A DNA stretch of 64,000 nucleotides. Source: Vigna angularis. Taxonomy: Eukaryota > Streptophyta > Magnoliopsida > Fabales > Fabaceae. Location: positions 8,279,001 to 8,343,000 of the forward strand of contig NC_068976.1 in assembly GCF_016808095.1 (NCBI RefSeq), written 5' to 3'. The notes under the pieces are model-generated. The model saw nothing but the letters and a program-made list of their open reading frames with translations. It was not told where the DNA came from and did no database searches. Every line of letters begins with the position of its first letter. Within the stretch, counting starts at the first letter, position 1. Shown here one piece after another: positions 61,914 through 64,000 of this stretch. Position numbers and translations under genes: made by a program.

Positions 61914-64000
61914 CTGGAAGAACAAACATAGAATTAACCACAAAACAGGCACTGACAAAGACATAAAACATCACAAGGAGACACCAAATTTTAAAAATTG
62001 TTGAACAAGGACATGGCATATATACCCATATGAAATATAGGAAAAAAGAATCATAATAAATACATCATACATATATATGTGTACATGTGTGTGTGTGTGT
62101 GTGTGAGTATGATCCTGCAATGAAGCTGGCAAGTCAGAATGGATACATGGCTAGAGAAGAAGGATCAAAACTGTTGGAGGAGTCTGGGAATCCTGGACGA
62201 GAGAAGGAGCATGAGGCAAAGGCTAACAAATTCATAATTGAGAGATTTTGTGTACTGATACTCGTAAGAAAAAGAGAATAATGAAGAGGGGATTAATGGT
62301 GTGATGACCTGGTCATTTCCCTTCATTCTTAATGGAATATTTTGTTCTTTCCTGTCATATCTTTATGTCACTGTAATTGCTTACTATTCCTTCTCCTTCA
62401 TACATTGGGTGTTGATTATTGATAGATCTATGAAGCAATAACCACCCGTTTATCACTTTTAGCTTCTTTACAGTTTCAAGATTAAAATAAGTAGATATAT
62501 TGGAATAAAGCCGGTGAGATATGAAATTGATACATAACAAAAGGACATGTCTTGTTTATCAATTTTACTATTAACAATCTCTTGCATGCATAAAGTGACC
62601 AAATTCTGTATTAAGTCTTAAAGAGGGTCATTAATTGTGGAGCCAAAATAATCTTGAAGTGCGGGAGTTAAACCCTAAACCAAGAAAATGCTACTCCCAA
62701 CTGTAAGTAAATGTATAAGAGAGTGCCACCATAGCTATGTCCATATAGCTGAAATGCAAGTGTTTGCAAAAAGAATACTCATTAACAATACTCAAATTAA
62801 TAATTGTTTGTTACCATTATTTACTTCAAATAAAAATTTGTTCCAGATCGGGTAGCTTAATTTGGAAACAGCATGAAAAAAAAATTCAATAATCAAATTG
62901 GTATCTAGACCTAAACTTATAGAAGCAAAATCTCAGACTCAAACAGACAAAGGTCTTGTTTGGATGTCTTCTGAACAAGCAACTATAAGAACACGCAGTC
63001 AAATGAATCAAGCTTCTCCAATAAGCTAACATCAACTTATACACTTCAACTTTCATAGAAGTTCCCTAAATTAAGTTTTTTCAAAAACTAAACTTTACTT
63101 ATGCATGAGCTAATTTTAACTTATGAGAATGCTTAGTTCATATTACTTAGCTATTTGCTTTGGTTATAAGTTCTCTTGAACACGATTATTCAGACAAGAT
63201 CTAACAATGCTTTCATGTATACTTGCATAAATTGGAAAAAACCTAGGACAAACAATAAGTTCGACATGAAATGGGTAGGAATTTCAAGATATACAAGATA
63301 TACAAGGGAGACTGTAGGCAAGATTTTCATACTCTAATTTTCTAATTTCTGATTGCTACAAAATCATTTAAAAGTCTTCCAAATAGCTACTCTCAGTTAA
63401 TATTTTTAACAGAGTCCTTATACCATTTTTTTTTTTAAAATAGGTCACTGTATTGCAACCATCATTAACATTAAGGATCTATTTGAGTGCTCAGATGGAG
63501 ACAAAGCATGGAGAATAAGAGTTTGTTGATAGCTCTATGATGGTTTTCTAACCGAGGAGCAACCAATAAAAAGGTTGGGATTTTTTTCAACGCAAATTCA
63601 AGATGTTTTTCACCAAATAAGATATTTTTTACATTCTCTCAGTTCGTGTTTAGGGTGAACGTAAATTTATACAAGTTATACAAGTTAATAGAACTTTACA
63701 ATCATGTAATCACGCATCACAAACCCTTACGTATGTAAATTTATTACCTTTTATAATATCTAAATTATATTAAACGTGACTTTTGATTGGTTTTCACTTG
63801 AAAGTATAAAGGTGTTTAGGATCCCAGTGTACTGCGAAAAAACCACAAAAAAAGTGCTTTAGGTATAGTGTAATTAAACTCTTAAGAAAAATACTTAGTA
63901 TAAAACTTTCAACATTCAGGTTCCGAAAAGCAAATCAGAGTGGGAAAAACATCAATTTTCTATATAAATAAAAAATTAAGCGACCCCTGTCTCATTAAAT
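61914..64000. other. Upstream part of the TTC33-like gene, no exon recognised
   Basis: Expected to be intron sequence. Contains a (TG)n run at 62085-62103 and a GA-rich patch at 62110-62280 whose open frame (EEGSKLLEESGNPGREKEHE) looks like a fragment of a repeat rather than a gene. The remainder is AT-rich. Confidence 0.4.

Noticed and set aside
62087..62281. 64-codon plus-strand open frame
   Set aside because: Starts in a (TG)n tract, has no recognised domain and lies in the presumed TTC33 intron. Probably repeat sequence.

Overview
This window is plant nuclear DNA, very probably from a phaseoloid legume (Phaseolus/Vigna type). The basis is AT-rich introns with GT-AG borders, four plant-type split genes, and many LTR retrotransposon families typical of legume genomes. 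The species-group call is inference from gene and repeat style; no search was run. Nothing in the window looks prokaryotic.

Genes. (1) 547-3518 (+): nine exons of a class-P (ADH1-like) alcohol dehydrogenase, with the first exon left of the window. (2) 20905-28147 (+): nine exons of a 663-residue Golgi pectin-type methyltransferase of the PMT10/11 group. (3) 37021-57432 (+): five coding exons of a 735-residue PHD-finger protein resembling EHD3, with a 14.7-kb first coding intron. (4) 59727-61913 (-): the last four exons of a TTC33-like TPR protein, running out of recognisable exons before the right edge. Genes 3 and 4 converge. All exon chains keep frame across every junction given here.

Mobile DNA fills most of the rest. 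5-7.5 kb: a decayed MULE transposase and a decayed Ty3 fragment. 8.09-13.85 kb: a minus-strand non-autonomous Ty3 element with both LTRs and a perfect 5-bp target duplication. 14.75-17.11 kb: a large solo LTR containing a (TA)n tract. 17.4-18.45 kb: a degenerate short-motif array. 18.65-20.63 kb: non-autonomous element A, ending about 20 bp before the PMT TATA box. Inside PMT introns: a TRIM solo LTR, a complete TRIM, and a Ty3 gag-protease relic. 29.8-34.7 kb: Ty3 integrase relic and unclassified repeats.

The large intron of the EHD3-like gene holds a nested stack. A decayed minus-strand copia (E) was split by young element B (39253-41833). A young but broken Ty3 chromovirus D (42487-49520) was split by element C (44013-46169). 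A plus-strand copia relic F (50248-51810) and a decayed former exon of the gene itself (about 52300-52455, with an in-frame stop) follow. A, B and C share internal sequence and a minisatellite of about 20 bp, but A has a different LTR. C carries a third, inverted LTR, so both its outer ends are U5 ends. That structure and the dead exon are the most interesting signals in the window.
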